64,000 nt of DNA from Propionispora vibrioides (GTDB lineage: Bacteria; Bacillota; Negativicutes; Propionisporales; Propionisporaceae). The notes below the pieces were generated by a model. That model made no database searches. It saw only the letters and a list, made by a program, of their open reading frames with translations, and was not told where the DNA came from. This document shows, in pieces, positions 8,144-16,693 of the stretch. The position numbers were made by a program, and so were the translations under genes. Position 1 is the first letter of the stretch. Every line of letters starts with the position of its first letter. The stretch is from contig NZ_FODY01000005.1 in the NCBI RefSeq assembly GCF_900110485.1, positions 15,093 through 79,092 on the forward strand, given 5' to 3'.

Positions 8144-9079
8144 TTACTTTTTCTTTTCCGGCAGTTCAGCCCGGAGCCAATACAAAGGACGCTGCTTTAC
8201 TTCTTCAAAAATCCGTCCTACATATTCACCGATGATACCCAGCCCCAGCAGTTGTATCCCGCCCAGCAAAGACACGCTGGCTGTGGCCGTACTCCAGCCT
8301 GGCACCGCCTCGTTGGTAAAAACCTTAATATAGATGACATGTACCGCAATGCAAAAACTAATAAAGGAAAATACTATACCAATATAAAAAGCCATCCGCA
8401 ACGGCAGTTTGGAATAGGCCGTGATGCCGTCCAACGCAAAATGCATCATTCGCCGCACCGAGAATTTGGATTTGCCGGCAAACCGTTTTGGCGCGATAAA
8501 CTCAATCTGCACCTGCCTGTAGCCGATGGCGCCGACCATCCCCCGGATAAAACGGGCCCTTTCCCGGAAACGCCGGAAACTTGCCACTACTTGTTTATCC
8601 ATCAGGCGAAAATCCGAACCGCCCTCCTGGACATGCACCTTGGACATAGCGTTCATCAGCTTGTAAAACATTCCTGAGGTAAAGTTCTTAAACCAGGGAA
8701 CCCCCTCCGTCGTTTTCCGGATGGTTTGGACGACCTGAACCCCCTCTTCCCACTTGCCGATCAACAGCGGCAATAGCTCCGGCGGATGCTGCATATCGCC
8801 ATCCATGGTAATTACGGCGTCGCCTGCAGCATGGTCAAGCCCGCAGGTCAACGCTACCTGGTGTCCAAAGTTGCGAGCCAGCAGAAGAGCCCGGACCCGC
8901 CCGTCCCGCTGAGTTAATACATCCAGCAATAGCGGCGTCCTGTCGGTTGAACCGTCATCCACAAAGATCAGTTCGAAATCATAGCTTAGTGGCGTCAATA
9001 CTTCACATACCGTATCATAAAAAATCTCTATATTGTCTTCTTCATTAAAAACCGGCACCACCACCGACAACAAAGCCAT
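8144..9079 (-). CDS. Family 2 glycosyltransferase, polyprenyl-phosphate type
   Basis: About 311 residues. The N-terminal GT-A domain has SVVVPVFNEEDNI, the DDGSTDRT nucleotide-binding motif and the DXD-like MDGDMQHPP. Two C-terminal membrane helices (MAFYIGIVFSFISFCIAV and LLGGIQLLGLGIIGEYVGRI) are those of the GtrB/DPM1/ArnC group that transfers a sugar from a nucleotide to undecaprenyl phosphate. AGGGTG favours the ATG at 9079; ATGs at 9085 and 9097 are also possible. The sugar and acceptor are unknown, and no O-antigen or teichoic acid genes adjoin. Confidence 0.85.
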   Translation of the reverse strand: MALLSVVVPVFNEEDNIEIFYDTVCEVLTPLSYDFELIFVDDGSTDRTPLLLDVLTQRDGRVRALLLARNFGHQVALTCGLDHAAGDAVITMDGDMQHPPELLPLLIGKWEEGVQVVQTIRKTTEGVPWFKNFTSGMFYKLMNAMSKVHVQEGGSDFRLMDKQVVASFRRFRERARFIRGMVGAIGYRQVQIEFIAPKRFAGKSKFSVRRMMHFALDGITAYSKLPLRMAFYIGIVFSFISFCIAVHVIYIKVFTNEAVPGWSTATASVSLLGGIQLLGLGIIGEYVGRIFEEVKQRPLYWLRAELPEKKK

Positions 9080-9127
9080 GACCATATCACCCTGCATTTC
9101 ATCCGCAAAATAACTTCTTTATACAAA

Positions 9128-9487
9128 CTAATTCTTTAAATCCTGTCTAAGCACCGAAGCGCCTTTTAAATACAGGTGCTTGATTTCTTTTTGCGGCACT
9201 TCGGTATTCCACAAAATCAGCACCCGGATACAGCGCGCCACCCCTTCCGGATTATCAATTTCCAGCGTCCCGAACAGCGGAACTTCGGACCAGCCCATTG
9301 CCCTGGCACCGGCCGCCGGAAAAGCGGCGTTGATATCCGGGGTAGAACTGAAGATAACCGCACCGATATCTTCTATATCAATTTTATTTTCCTCCACAAT
9401 AAGCGCGAGCAGTTCTGCGACATTCGCAAAAATCTCCTCCCGTTCGTTTCTCTCCACTGTAGTAGCTCCCCTGACGCCACGCAACAA
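9128..9487 (-). CDS. aroH: Chorismate mutase, AroH type
   Basis: A 119-residue trimeric AroH-fold chorismate mutase, converting chorismate to prephenate for Phe and Tyr synthesis. Active-site residues are visible: Arg in RGVRGATTVE at the N-terminus, the acidic cluster NEREEI, and Arg/Tyr-region residues in RCIRVLILWNT. The length equals that of the Bacillus enzyme. The start is TTG (9487 or the next codon), with AAGGGG upstream. It stands alone. Confidence 0.9.
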   Translation of the reverse strand: MLRGVRGATTVERNEREEIFANVAELLALIVEENKIDIEDIGAVIFSSTPDINAAFPAAGARAMGWSEVPLFGTLEIDNPEGVARCIRVLILWNTEVPQKEIKHLYLKGASVLRQDLKN

Positions 9488-9581
9488 AGATGTACAACCC
9501 CTTCCACAACATTACATTTATTTAATTAGGAATATACTTTATTTCGGCATTCGTCCGGCAAATCCTCTTGTTTTCCTTAAA

Positions 9582-9730
9582 GAAACGCTGATTTAATAAG
9601 CCTGGCGAGATTTTTTCATCTGACAAGAACATAAATCACAAAAACAGTTGGGCTATTTTAAGGTTTACTGACAACGCCAGGCAGAAAAAGCTCCGCCGGA
9701 ACATGGCGTACGAATAAGTCAGCCGCTCCT
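9582..9730. repeat. Family I MITE-like element, copy 3 (diverged)
   Basis: GAAACGCTGATTTAATAAGCC opens it and CGAATAAGTCAGCCGCTCC closes it in inverted orientation. The interior GGCGAGATTTTTTC and GGGCTATTTTAAGGTTTACTGAC matches copy 4 with small deletions. Noncoding; with the next element it fills most of the 558-base aroH to PBP gap. Confidence 0.65.
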
Positions 9731-9776
9731 TAAACATCACCTATTATCTTGCCCGGCTAGCCGCTAAACATACCCC

Positions 9777-9937
9777 AGTGCTCTGACCGGATCAAAAATT
9801 TGGCTATCTTACGCAGACTTTTCCGCCCTGTGCCGTTGTCGTCGCCTTACATATGTTCGATATGTAAGGCTCCTCCGCCTCGCAGTGCGAAAAAATCTCC
9901 GCAATCTAACCTTACATTTTAATCCGGTCAGAGCACT
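9777..9937. repeat. Family III inverted-repeat element
   Basis: Perfect 16-base ends AGTGCTCTGACCGGAT and ATCCGGTCAGAGCACT bound a 161-bp unit. An inner imperfect palindrome CTTACATATGTTCGATATGTAAGG and the core CTCCTCCGCCTCGCAGTGCG recur in the other family III copies. Confidence 0.75.
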
Positions 9938-10045
9938 AGCATAACAGCAAATTAAATCTTATATGTTTTCCAATGATTTATGTTATAATAATTGGGGTAT
10001 AAAACTATGCGGTGATTGTATTTGAAGGAGGTTGTCACACTCAGC

Positions 10046-12259
10046 ATGTATGACGACGAAGCTAACAATAAGAATAAAAATAAAAAAAACCAGCGTTCTT
10101 CACCAAAGTTCTTTTCAAAACTGACTGTCATTGCCATCATTGTGTTTATCGTTATCATTGCCGGTGCCGGCATCGGCTTTTTAACGGCCAGCATTCAGAC
10201 TATGCCGGGACTAAAAGGCGATATCCGTCCGGCGGCCTCTTCCCAGGTATTTGATATTCATGGCAAACCGATTGCCACTATCCATTCGGCCGAAAACCGG
10301 CTTCCTGTTTCCATCAATAAAATACCCAAAGATCTGCAAAACGCTTTCATTGCCACCGAAGATGCCCGCTTTTACCAGCATATCGGCGTCGATCCCAAGG
10401 GGATTTTACGCGCCGTCTGGGCCAATATTACCAATCGCGGTGTCTCCGAGGGCGGCAGCACTATTACCCAGCAGTTGGCGAAAAATGCCCTGCTGACCCA
10501 GGAGCAGACTATTAAGCGAAAAATCCAAGAGGCCTTTTTGGCCCTGCAAATTGAACAGCAATATACCAAAACCGAAATTCTGGAAATGTACCTGAATCAT
10601 ATTTATTTTGGCCAGGGTGCTTACGGCGTACAATCGGCCGCCCAGGTATATTTCGGGAAAAATGTGGAAGATCTGACCTTGGCCGAATGTGCCATGCTGG
10701 CAGGCATTCCCAAGAGCCCTAACTATTACTCACCGCTTAACAACCTGAAAGCCGCCACCGAGCGGCAGGCCACCGTGCTGGAGCAAATGGTCAAATACGG
10801 CTATATTGACAACGCCACGGCCGCCAAAACGCAAAAAGAAAAGCTTGTGCTCAACTCTCATGCCGCGCAAAACAACATGTCCGATACGGCGCCTTATTTT
10901 GTTGATTATGTTTTGCAGCAGCTCATTGATAAATATGGTGCCAATGCGGTGTATAAAGACGGCTTAAAAATATATACTACCCTGGACCTTGACATGCAGA
11001 CCGCAGCGGAAGCGGCGATGAAGCAGCTTCCTACCGTCCGCACCGACAGCAACGGCATTCAACAGCCCCAGGGAGCCCTGGTCGCCCTGGACCCTCACAC
11101 CGGCTATATTAAAGCTATGGTCGGCGGCAGAGGCAACGATCAGTTCAACCGGGCCATTATGGCCGAAAGGCAGCCTGGCTCGGCTTTCAAACCTTTTGTT
11201 TATTTGGCGGCCATTGAGAGCGGCATGACCACTTCCACGATTATTGAAGACAGTCCCATCACCTTTAACAACTGGTCACCCAGCAACTATGACGGGGATT
11301 TCCGGGGGAAAGTATCGCTGCGTACCGCCCTCGAACAGTCTCTGAACGTGCCTACCGTCAAGCTGGCCAATCAAGTCGGCATTGACAAGGCTTTATATTA
11401 TGCACAGCAGATGGGAATCTCCACGCTGGTATTGAACGGCGGTACCAATGACCGCAATCTGGCCGCATCGCTTGGCGGCCTGACCCGTGGCGTAACTCCG
11501 CTGGAAATTGCCAGCGCCTACGGCGTATTGGCCAATCAGGGCGTACGGGCCACACCGGTTGCCATCATTAAGGTAGTTGACCGCACCGGCAAGGTGCTGG
11601 AAGAATACACGCCTCAGGAAAAAGCGGTGATAAACGAAAAAAGCGCCTATCTTCTGACGGATATCTTAAAGGGTGTCCTCTTGCGCGGCACCGGTACGGC
11701 AGCCAATATCGGCCGGCCGGCTGCCGGGAAAACCGGTACCACCAACGACTATAAAGACGCCTGGTTTGTCGGCTATACTCCAGACCTGGTAGCTGCCGTA
11801 TGGATGGGCAACGACAATGACGGCTATTTGAACGGAATTACCGGCGGTGCCACGCCCGCCAGGATCTGGCATTCCTTCATGGCTAAGGCGGTGGACGGTA
11901 TGCCGGTCCGTGATTTCCCCCGTCCCGGCGGGATTGTTTCAGCCACCGTTTCCACCCAGGACGGACTGCTGGTGACCGATCCCAATAACAAAGACGCTAA
12001 AAGTGAAATCTTCATCGAAGGCACCCAACCGAATAAACAAAGCACCGCTACCGAAAATCTGCAGGATAAAGACAAAACTAAAGAAGCGGAGAAAGATAAA
12101 GACAAGACCGGAAACTCCGGCGAAGCTACCACTGAGGCACCTCATAGCGAGGGAAAAACCTTGCCGCCGCCTCCTAAGCAGGACAGCGCCGATAAGAGCG
12201 GCAGTGCCACCCTCCCACCAGTGCCGGAAGGACTGCCGGAAAAACCGAAAAAGAACTAA
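10046..12259 (+). CDS. pbpA: Class A penicillin-binding protein (PBP1A family)
   Basis: About 737 residues, with AAGGAGGT placing the start at ATG 10046 rather than the upstream TTG. A cytoplasmic Lys/Asn-rich tail is followed by one membrane anchor (VIAIIVFIVIIAGAGIGFL). The glycosyltransferase 51 domain has the catalytic Glu in ATEDARFYQHIG and EGGSTITQQLAKN. The transpeptidase domain has SxxK in GSAFKPF, an SLN motif (EQSLNVPTV) and KTGTT. The ~90-residue tail is low-complexity Lys/Asp/Pro and probably flexible in the periplasm or wall. It polymerises and cross-links peptidoglycan. The gene symbol is by family only. Confidence 0.9.
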   Translation: MYDDEANNKNKNKKNQRSSPKFFSKLTVIAIIVFIVIIAGAGIGFLTASIQTMPGLKGDIRPAASSQVFDIHGKPIATIHSAENRLPVSINKIPKDLQNAFIATEDARFYQHIGVDPKGILRAVWANITNRGVSEGGSTITQQLAKNALLTQEQTIKRKIQEAFLALQIEQQYTKTEILEMYLNHIYFGQGAYGVQSAAQVYFGKNVEDLTLAECAMLAGIPKSPNYYSPLNNLKAATERQATVLEQMVKYGYIDNATAAKTQKEKLVLNSHAAQNNMSDTAPYFVDYVLQQLIDKYGANAVYKDGLKIYTTLDLDMQTAAEAAMKQLPTVRTDSNGIQQPQGALVALDPHTGYIKAMVGGRGNDQFNRAIMAERQPGSAFKPFVYLAAIESGMTTSTIIEDSPITFNNWSPSNYDGDFRGKVSLRTALEQSLNVPTVKLANQVGIDKALYYAQQMGISTLVLNGGTNDRNLAASLGGLTRGVTPLEIASAYGVLANQGVRATPVAIIKVVDRTGKVLEEYTPQEKAVINEKSAYLLTDILKGVLLRGTGTAANIGRPAAGKTGTTNDYKDAWFVGYTPDLVAAVWMGNDNDGYLNGITGGATPARIWHSFMAKAVDGMPVRDFPRPGGIVSATVSTQDGLLVTDPNNKDAKSEIFIEGTQPNKQSTATENLQDKDKTKEAEKDKDKTGNSGEATTEAPHSEGKTLPPPPKQDSADKSGSATLPPVPEGLPEKPKKN

Positions 12260-12283
12260 AAGCACCGTTCCTTTCCCCGGTTA

Positions 12284-12318
12284 CGAAAAAAACGCGCTTT
12301 CCGCGCGTTTTTTTTATT
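12284..12318 (+). terminator. Rho-independent terminator of the PBP gene
   Basis: The GC-rich hairpin ACGCGCTTTCCGCGCGT is followed by eight T residues 25 bases after the PBP stop codon. Confidence 0.85.
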
Positions 12319-12412
12319 TTTCCGCATATAATGAAGTGAGCTTCTCCGGCTTGGCAACTAGCTATATAAGTCAACGCCATAGCCGGTTTTCCCTGTTACG
12401 CAAATACCTTTT

Positions 12413-12523
12413 TTAAATAAACGGACCGTCATCTACCGCAAAGAAGAACAGCAAAATAATAATAATGATAATCCACCAGGAGCCAAAGCCGCCGCCGCCA
12501 AAACCGCCACAATTTCTTGCCAT
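12413..12523 (-). CDS. 36-residue Gly-rich/poly-Ile microprotein
   Basis: ATG at 12523 with GGGAGG upstream. The peptide has a Gly/Phe-rich head (CGGFGGGGFG), then a membrane-like run WWIIIIIILLFFF, then an acidic end (VDDGPFI). It resembles in plan the YjcZ/sporulation microproteins of Bacillus (Gly/Tyr head plus one helix). The same plan recurs at 38170-38286, even at the codon level in the Ile run, which argues that both are real. The function is unknown. Confidence 0.65.
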   Translation of the reverse strand: MARNCGGFGGGGFGSWWIIIIIILLFFFAVDDGPFI

Positions 12524-12650
12524 TCGATTCCCTCCCTCAATTAACCAATGAAGTCCTGCCGGAAAGTCTGTACCAGCAGTTGACCTCATCCTTTATTTCA
12601 TAATATGGTTTTGCCAGCTTATATGTTACTAAAATAAAATTCACGCCCGC

Positions 12651-13061
12651 TCATTCCAGCATTTTTCTAATATGCCGCGGCGCCTCGGAGGCAACCTTGA
12701 GGGACTGCATGGTACTATTGACGACCTCGGTTACATTGCGGATTTTATCCACCGTGGTGGTAATGCCGTTCAGATGACGCTCCATAGGAAAATTATCGGA
12801 AAATAAGGTTAATAGGATGATAACGGCCTGAAAACTGAAATTAGGATTGTTAATAATCCGCCGCAAAAAGTTGCCCGGCCCAGGCTGGTATGGCGTTTCC
12901 ACAGTTACCTGTTCCGGCGCGATCGACTTGACCGGTTCGCTCTCCCTGCTGTCAACCGACACTTCCGCCGGCTCGCTATTTATGGTTATATTTTCATCAG
13001 GCAACACTGTCGCCTTGGACTCACGCAATTGATTTCTTCTATGCCGTCGCCGCAGGCGCAT
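12651..13061 (-). CDS. Unknown 136-residue protein
   Basis: ATG at 13061 with AGGAGG eight bases upstream. It has a basic N-terminus (MRLRRRHRRNQLRE), an acidic Ser/Glu linker to about residue 70, and then a helical region with a moderately hydrophobic segment (FSFQAVIILLTLFSD). The last 45 residues (GITTTVDKIRNVTEVVNSTM) look amphipathic or coiled. I recognise no family. It is divergent from the YbaB-like gene at 13210, and the two may share a promoter region. It resembles spore-coat-like or small membrane-associated proteins only in composition. Confidence 0.6.
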   Translation of the reverse strand: MRLRRRHRRNQLRESKATVLPDENITINSEPAEVSVDSRESEPVKSIAPEQVTVETPYQPGPGNFLRRIINNPNFSFQAVIILLTLFSDNFPMERHLNGITTTVDKIRNVTEVVNSTMQSLKVASEAPRHIRKMLE

Positions 13062-13209
13062 GAAGCCCACCTCCTAAGAATTTAAAACTGGCTAATATAA
13101 TATATGTGCGAGGTATGGCATCTGCCTCTTTATTTTTAAATTAAATAAAAGAAGCACATTTTTACTCTTTTTGCATACATTAGCATATAAATATAGCGGA
13201 GGTGGAATT

Positions 13210-13530
13210 ATGTGGGAGAATCTGGGCAATATGATGGATGTCGTAAAAAAACTACAACAGAATGTGGATACTATTCAGGGACAGTTAAAAAATGAACGGC
13301 TGGAAGTCACCAGCGGCGATGTCATAAAAGTTGTAATCAACGGTCAGCAAGAAATCCTCGCCATTGAACTAAACGCGCAATACTTGAATCCGGAAAGCAT
13401 CGCCCTGCTCCAGGATCTGTTAGTCGCCACTATGAACAATGCCCTGGATAAATCGCGTGAATTGCACCAATCGGCCATGAATAAGCTCGCCGGCGACTTA
13501 AACCTCCCTAAAATTCCCGGCCTGATCTAA
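13210..13530 (+). CDS. YbaB/EbfC-like DNA-binding protein (paralogue type)
   Basis: 106 residues from ATG 13210 (GGAGGTGG upstream). It shows the YbaB pattern: a helical start (MMDVVKKLQQNVDTIQGQLKNERLEV), a beta section (VIKVVINGQQEILAIEL), then an amphipathic helix (LLQDLLVATMNNALDKSRELHQSAMNKLAG). YbaB proteins are dimeric nucleoid-associated factors. The housekeeping copy normally sits by dnaX-recR; this one pairs instead with an unknown gene 11 bases downstream, so it is probably a specialised paralogue. Confidence 0.7.
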   Translation: MWENLGNMMDVVKKLQQNVDTIQGQLKNERLEVTSGDVIKVVINGQQEILAIELNAQYLNPESIALLQDLLVATMNNALDKSRELHQSAMNKLAGDLNLPKIPGLI

Positions 13531-13541
13531 GGAGTGGTTAT

Positions 13542-14129
13542 ATGTCGAACGAAACCTCTGACCGGTCCCTGCTACAATCGGTTACCCGCATCTTGGATAC
13601 CCTGACAGCAAATAGCACCAATTATGATACGGCCATCAACCTACTCTCGCTACTATGTCTGATCGCCATACTCAATCGCAGCCAGGGAGCCGGTAACGCC
13701 GCCACAGGGTCGATGCCGGCAGCGTCAGGCGAAAATCCACTGCAGAAACTGCTTGGCGAATTAACTAAAGGTGATGGCAGCGGACCGTCACCGGACCTCC
13801 TCATGTCACTGTTGCCGCTGCTCAACAATCCCCAGTTAAAGGCAAAACTCGGCGGGGGCAATATGTCGGCTATCCTGGGGCTGATCAACAACTTGGGCGG
13901 CAGCCATACTGACAAATTGCAGGACAGCAGTCATGATAAACACGAAAAAAAAGAACCCCCGGAAACTAAATCGTTTGTCGCCAAAGAAGTAGCCGCCGCC
14001 ATCTCGCAGGAACAGCCTGCCACCCCATCGCCTCAGCCTGTACCCTTGCCGGTGGTGGAAAAGCAACCTGGCGAGGAAGGAGAAAAACGGCCGGCCGGGC
14101 GTTACTTAAACTGGAAAAGCAATTTCTAA
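13542..14129 (+). CDS. Unknown 195-residue protein paired with the YbaB-like gene
   Basis: It follows the YbaB-like gene by 11 bases with AAGGAGTGG before the ATG, so it is co-translated. Residues 1-45 are helical with a hydrophobic run (YDTAINLLSLLCLIAIL). The middle has Leu-rich repeats of short helices (LLMSLLPLLNNPQLKAKLGGG, MSAILGLINNLGG). The last 70 residues are charged and Pro/Glu-rich, ending GRYLNWKSNF. I recognise no family. The pattern resembles sporulation-associated low-complexity proteins, but that is only an impression. Confidence 0.6.
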   Translation: MSNETSDRSLLQSVTRILDTLTANSTNYDTAINLLSLLCLIAILNRSQGAGNAATGSMPAASGENPLQKLLGELTKGDGSGPSPDLLMSLLPLLNNPQLKAKLGGGNMSAILGLINNLGGSHTDKLQDSSHDKHEKKEPPETKSFVAKEVAAAISQEQPATPSPQPVPLPVVEKQPGEEGEKRPAGRYLNWKSNF

Positions 14130-14165
14130 TCAACGGCCGGGCTTGTGCCAAGTCCCCGGAAGCGC

Positions 14166-14190
14166 TAGGGCGTGTTTTCAGACCTTCCAT
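14166..14190. repeat. Family II solo end
   Basis: AGGGCGTGTTTTCAGAC matches the terminal repeat of family II elements; no second end is visible nearby. Confidence 0.4.
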
Positions 14191-14206
14191 TCTAAATCTA
14201 AACGCC

Positions 14207-14240
14207 AAAAAACAGAGGTGTGCAAGCACACCTCTGTTTA
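14207..14240 (-). terminator. Terminator of mutS2
   Basis: AACAGAGGTGTG, loop CAAG, CACACCTCTGTT, overlapping the mutS2 stop region and followed on the minus strand by TTTTTTGGCG. Confidence 0.75.
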
Positions 14241-16610
14241 CAGCAGCCGTACAACGGTAGCACCGTCGCCGCCCTCATTCAGTTCTCCAATACTAATATC
14301 CTTGACATGATAATGGTGTTTCAGATAACTTCTGACCCCTTTGCGCAGTGCGCCTGTTCCTTTGCCGTGAATCACAAGGACCTCCTGCAAACCGGCTACA
14401 ATCGCATCATCCAGGTATTTTTCCAAGAGGAGCTCCGCCTCTTCCACATTGGTCCCCCGGATATCAATTTGGCGGCTGACGGCTTTGGCACCACTGTTGT
14501 CCAGCCGGCGCCCTGCTGTTTGCGACGAGCCGGAGTAGGACTTTTTCGCCGGAGCGGCAACGGCCAAACGGCAAACGGAAAGCGGCACATTGACCTTCAT
14601 AATGCCCAGTTGTACCGTCAGCTCACTGCCCTGTACACTGAGGACCGTTCCTTGCTGTTTTAAGGTAGTGACATAGACACCGGTACCGGCTTTTACCTGC
14701 TCCGGTGAAAGCGCCGGATAATCGGCCTCGGATTCGGTCACCTCTTCGATCCTGTCACCGGCTGTCCGCAGCCTGCCTCTTGCCGTGGTGATCGCCGCCT
14801 GCCTATCCCGTTCGGTCCTTACGGCAAACTGTGCTTTCAGCTCGGCAATCACTTCGTCGGACTCGCGCTTTGCCTGCCGGATCAGCAGGGCCGCTTCCTG
14901 TTGGGCTTTTTGCAGCACCTTATGCTTCTTTTCCTCCAGGTTGTCATACTCCCGGGTCAGTTCTTCCCTCAGCCGGGCTATTTCCTTTTCCAATCGGGCC
15001 ACTTCTTCATTTCGCTTATGATAATCAATCTTTTCCGCTTCCAGGCCCTGCAGCACCGTCTCCAGGTCGGCGTGCTCCTTTTCCAGCAGTTCCTTCGCCC
15101 GGCGGATCAATTGGCTGGACAAGCCCAGGCGCTGGCTAATGGCAAAAGCGTTGCTGCTGCCGGGAACACCCACTAGCAGGCGATAGGTCGGTTTCAACGT
15201 CTCCACATCAAATTCAACGCTGCCATTGATCATCCCCTCGCGGCTGTAAGCAAAGGTTTTCAGTTCACTGTAATGGGTGGTGGCAATCGTCCTGGCGCCG
15301 CTGGCAAGCAAATGCTCCAAAATAGCCATTGCCAGGGCGGCTCCCTCTTCCGGGTCGGTTCCTGCGCCGATTTCATCGATCAATACCAAATCCCGGGCCG
15401 ATACCTGCTGCAAGATCTTAACCAGATGAGTCATATGAGCGGAAAAAGTGCTCAAGCTCTGTTCAATGCTTTGCTCATCACCAATATCGGCGAAAATATT
15501 GTTAAAAACAGCAATCACTGAACCGCTGGCGGCTGGAATGAATAATCCGGCCTGCACCATCAGGGCAAACAGGCCAACGGTTTTTAAGGTGACCGTCTTG
15601 CCGCCGGTATTGGGTCCGGTAATCAGCAGGGTATGGAACGAACCGCCCAGTTCCACGTCGATAGGGACAACCACCTCGGACGGAATCAGCGGATGCCGCG
15701 CCCGCTGCAGCTTAACATAACCGGTTTGATTAATTTCAGGCCGCTGCGCCTGCATATCAAAGCTCAGGCGCGCCTTGGCAAAAACAAAATCCAGCCGGGC
15801 CAGCGCCTGACAATTGGCGGTAATAGCTCCCCCCGCCCGGGAAATTTGCAGACTAAGAGCCTGCAGAATCCGCTCTACTTCGTTTTTTTCGGCCACCGTC
15901 CACTGTTTAATGTCGTTGTTCAGATTGACCACCGCCATCGGTTCAATAAATACCGTGGCGCCGCTAGCCGACTGGTCATGGACAATGCCGGGGAAAAACT
16001 GGCGGTATTCCTGCTTAATCGGGATGACATACCGGTCGGAGCGGATAGTCACCAGTGCATCCTGAAAATACTTCTGATATTCGCCGGACCGCAGAATCTG
16101 ATCCAGCTTTTCCTTCACCCGGCTTTGCGCCGTTCTGATCTCCCGCCGGATATTCTTTAATTCCACGCTGGCATCGTCCCGGATTTGCCCTTGCTCGGTG
16201 AGCGTATTTTCAATGGCATTCTCAATCGGACGCAACACTTCGATTTCGCCCGCTACAAGCGATAAGAGCGGCGTCTCTACCGGTAAGTCATGGAAAAAAT
16301 GCTTCATCCGCCGCGAAGCGTACAATACGCTGGCAATGCCGAGCAGTTCGGACGGGTCCAGCACTGCTCCCAGTTCCGCCCGCTTAACCACCTTACGGAT
16401 ATCCCGAATGCCGCCCAACGGAACATTGGGTACGGCGGCCATGATATCGCGGGCTTCCTGCGTTTCGTCAATACGCTCCTGTACCAGTTCAACCTCGCTG
16501 ACCGGCTTCAAGGCCTCGGCTAATTCACGGCCCAGCGACGAGGTTGTGCGTTGAGCCAAAAGTTCAATGATTTTATGAAATTCCAATGTGTGTAATACAG
16601 CTTCAACCAT
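14238..16610 (-). CDS. mutS2: Endonuclease MutS2 (MutSB)
   Basis: A 790-residue MutS-family protein lacking the mismatch-recognition domain. The lever/clamp region is N-terminal. Walker A GPNTGGKT is at 332-338 and Walker B LVLIDEIGAGTDP is near 400, followed by THYSELK. A long coiled coil lies at about 510-630. The C-terminal Smr nuclease domain (VIHGKGTGALRKGV) ends the protein. It acts on branched DNA and, in Bacillus, on collided ribosomes. It follows the U32 gene after about 80 bases on the same strand. Confidence 0.93.
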   Translation of the reverse strand: MVEAVLHTLEFHKIIELLAQRTTSSLGRELAEALKPVSEVELVQERIDETQEARDIMAAVPNVPLGGIRDIRKVVKRAELGAVLDPSELLGIASVLYASRRMKHFFHDLPVETPLLSLVAGEIEVLRPIENAIENTLTEQGQIRDDASVELKNIRREIRTAQSRVKEKLDQILRSGEYQKYFQDALVTIRSDRYVIPIKQEYRQFFPGIVHDQSASGATVFIEPMAVVNLNNDIKQWTVAEKNEVERILQALSLQISRAGGAITANCQALARLDFVFAKARLSFDMQAQRPEINQTGYVKLQRARHPLIPSEVVVPIDVELGGSFHTLLITGPNTGGKTVTLKTVGLFALMVQAGLFIPAASGSVIAVFNNIFADIGDEQSIEQSLSTFSAHMTHLVKILQQVSARDLVLIDEIGAGTDPEEGAALAMAILEHLLASGARTIATTHYSELKTFAYSREGMINGSVEFDVETLKPTYRLLVGVPGSSNAFAISQRLGLSSQLIRRAKELLEKEHADLETVLQGLEAEKIDYHKRNEEVARLEKEIARLREELTREYDNLEEKKHKVLQKAQQEAALLIRQAKRESDEVIAELKAQFAVRTERDRQAAITTARGRLRTAGDRIEEVTESEADYPALSPEQVKAGTGVYVTTLKQQGTVLSVQGSELTVQLGIMKVNVPLSVCRLAVAAPAKKSYSGSSQTAGRRLDNSGAKAVSRQIDIRGTNVEEAELLLEKYLDDAIVAGLQEVLVIHGKGTGALRKGVRSYLKHHYHVKDISIGELNEGGDGATVVRLL

Positions 16611-16693
16611 ACTCTGTTCGTTCTCCTCAAAACAGAAAGGTCCGACCTATGCCGTGTCGCCCAAACCCGTGGCTTAAGGCCGCCGGCTATTAG

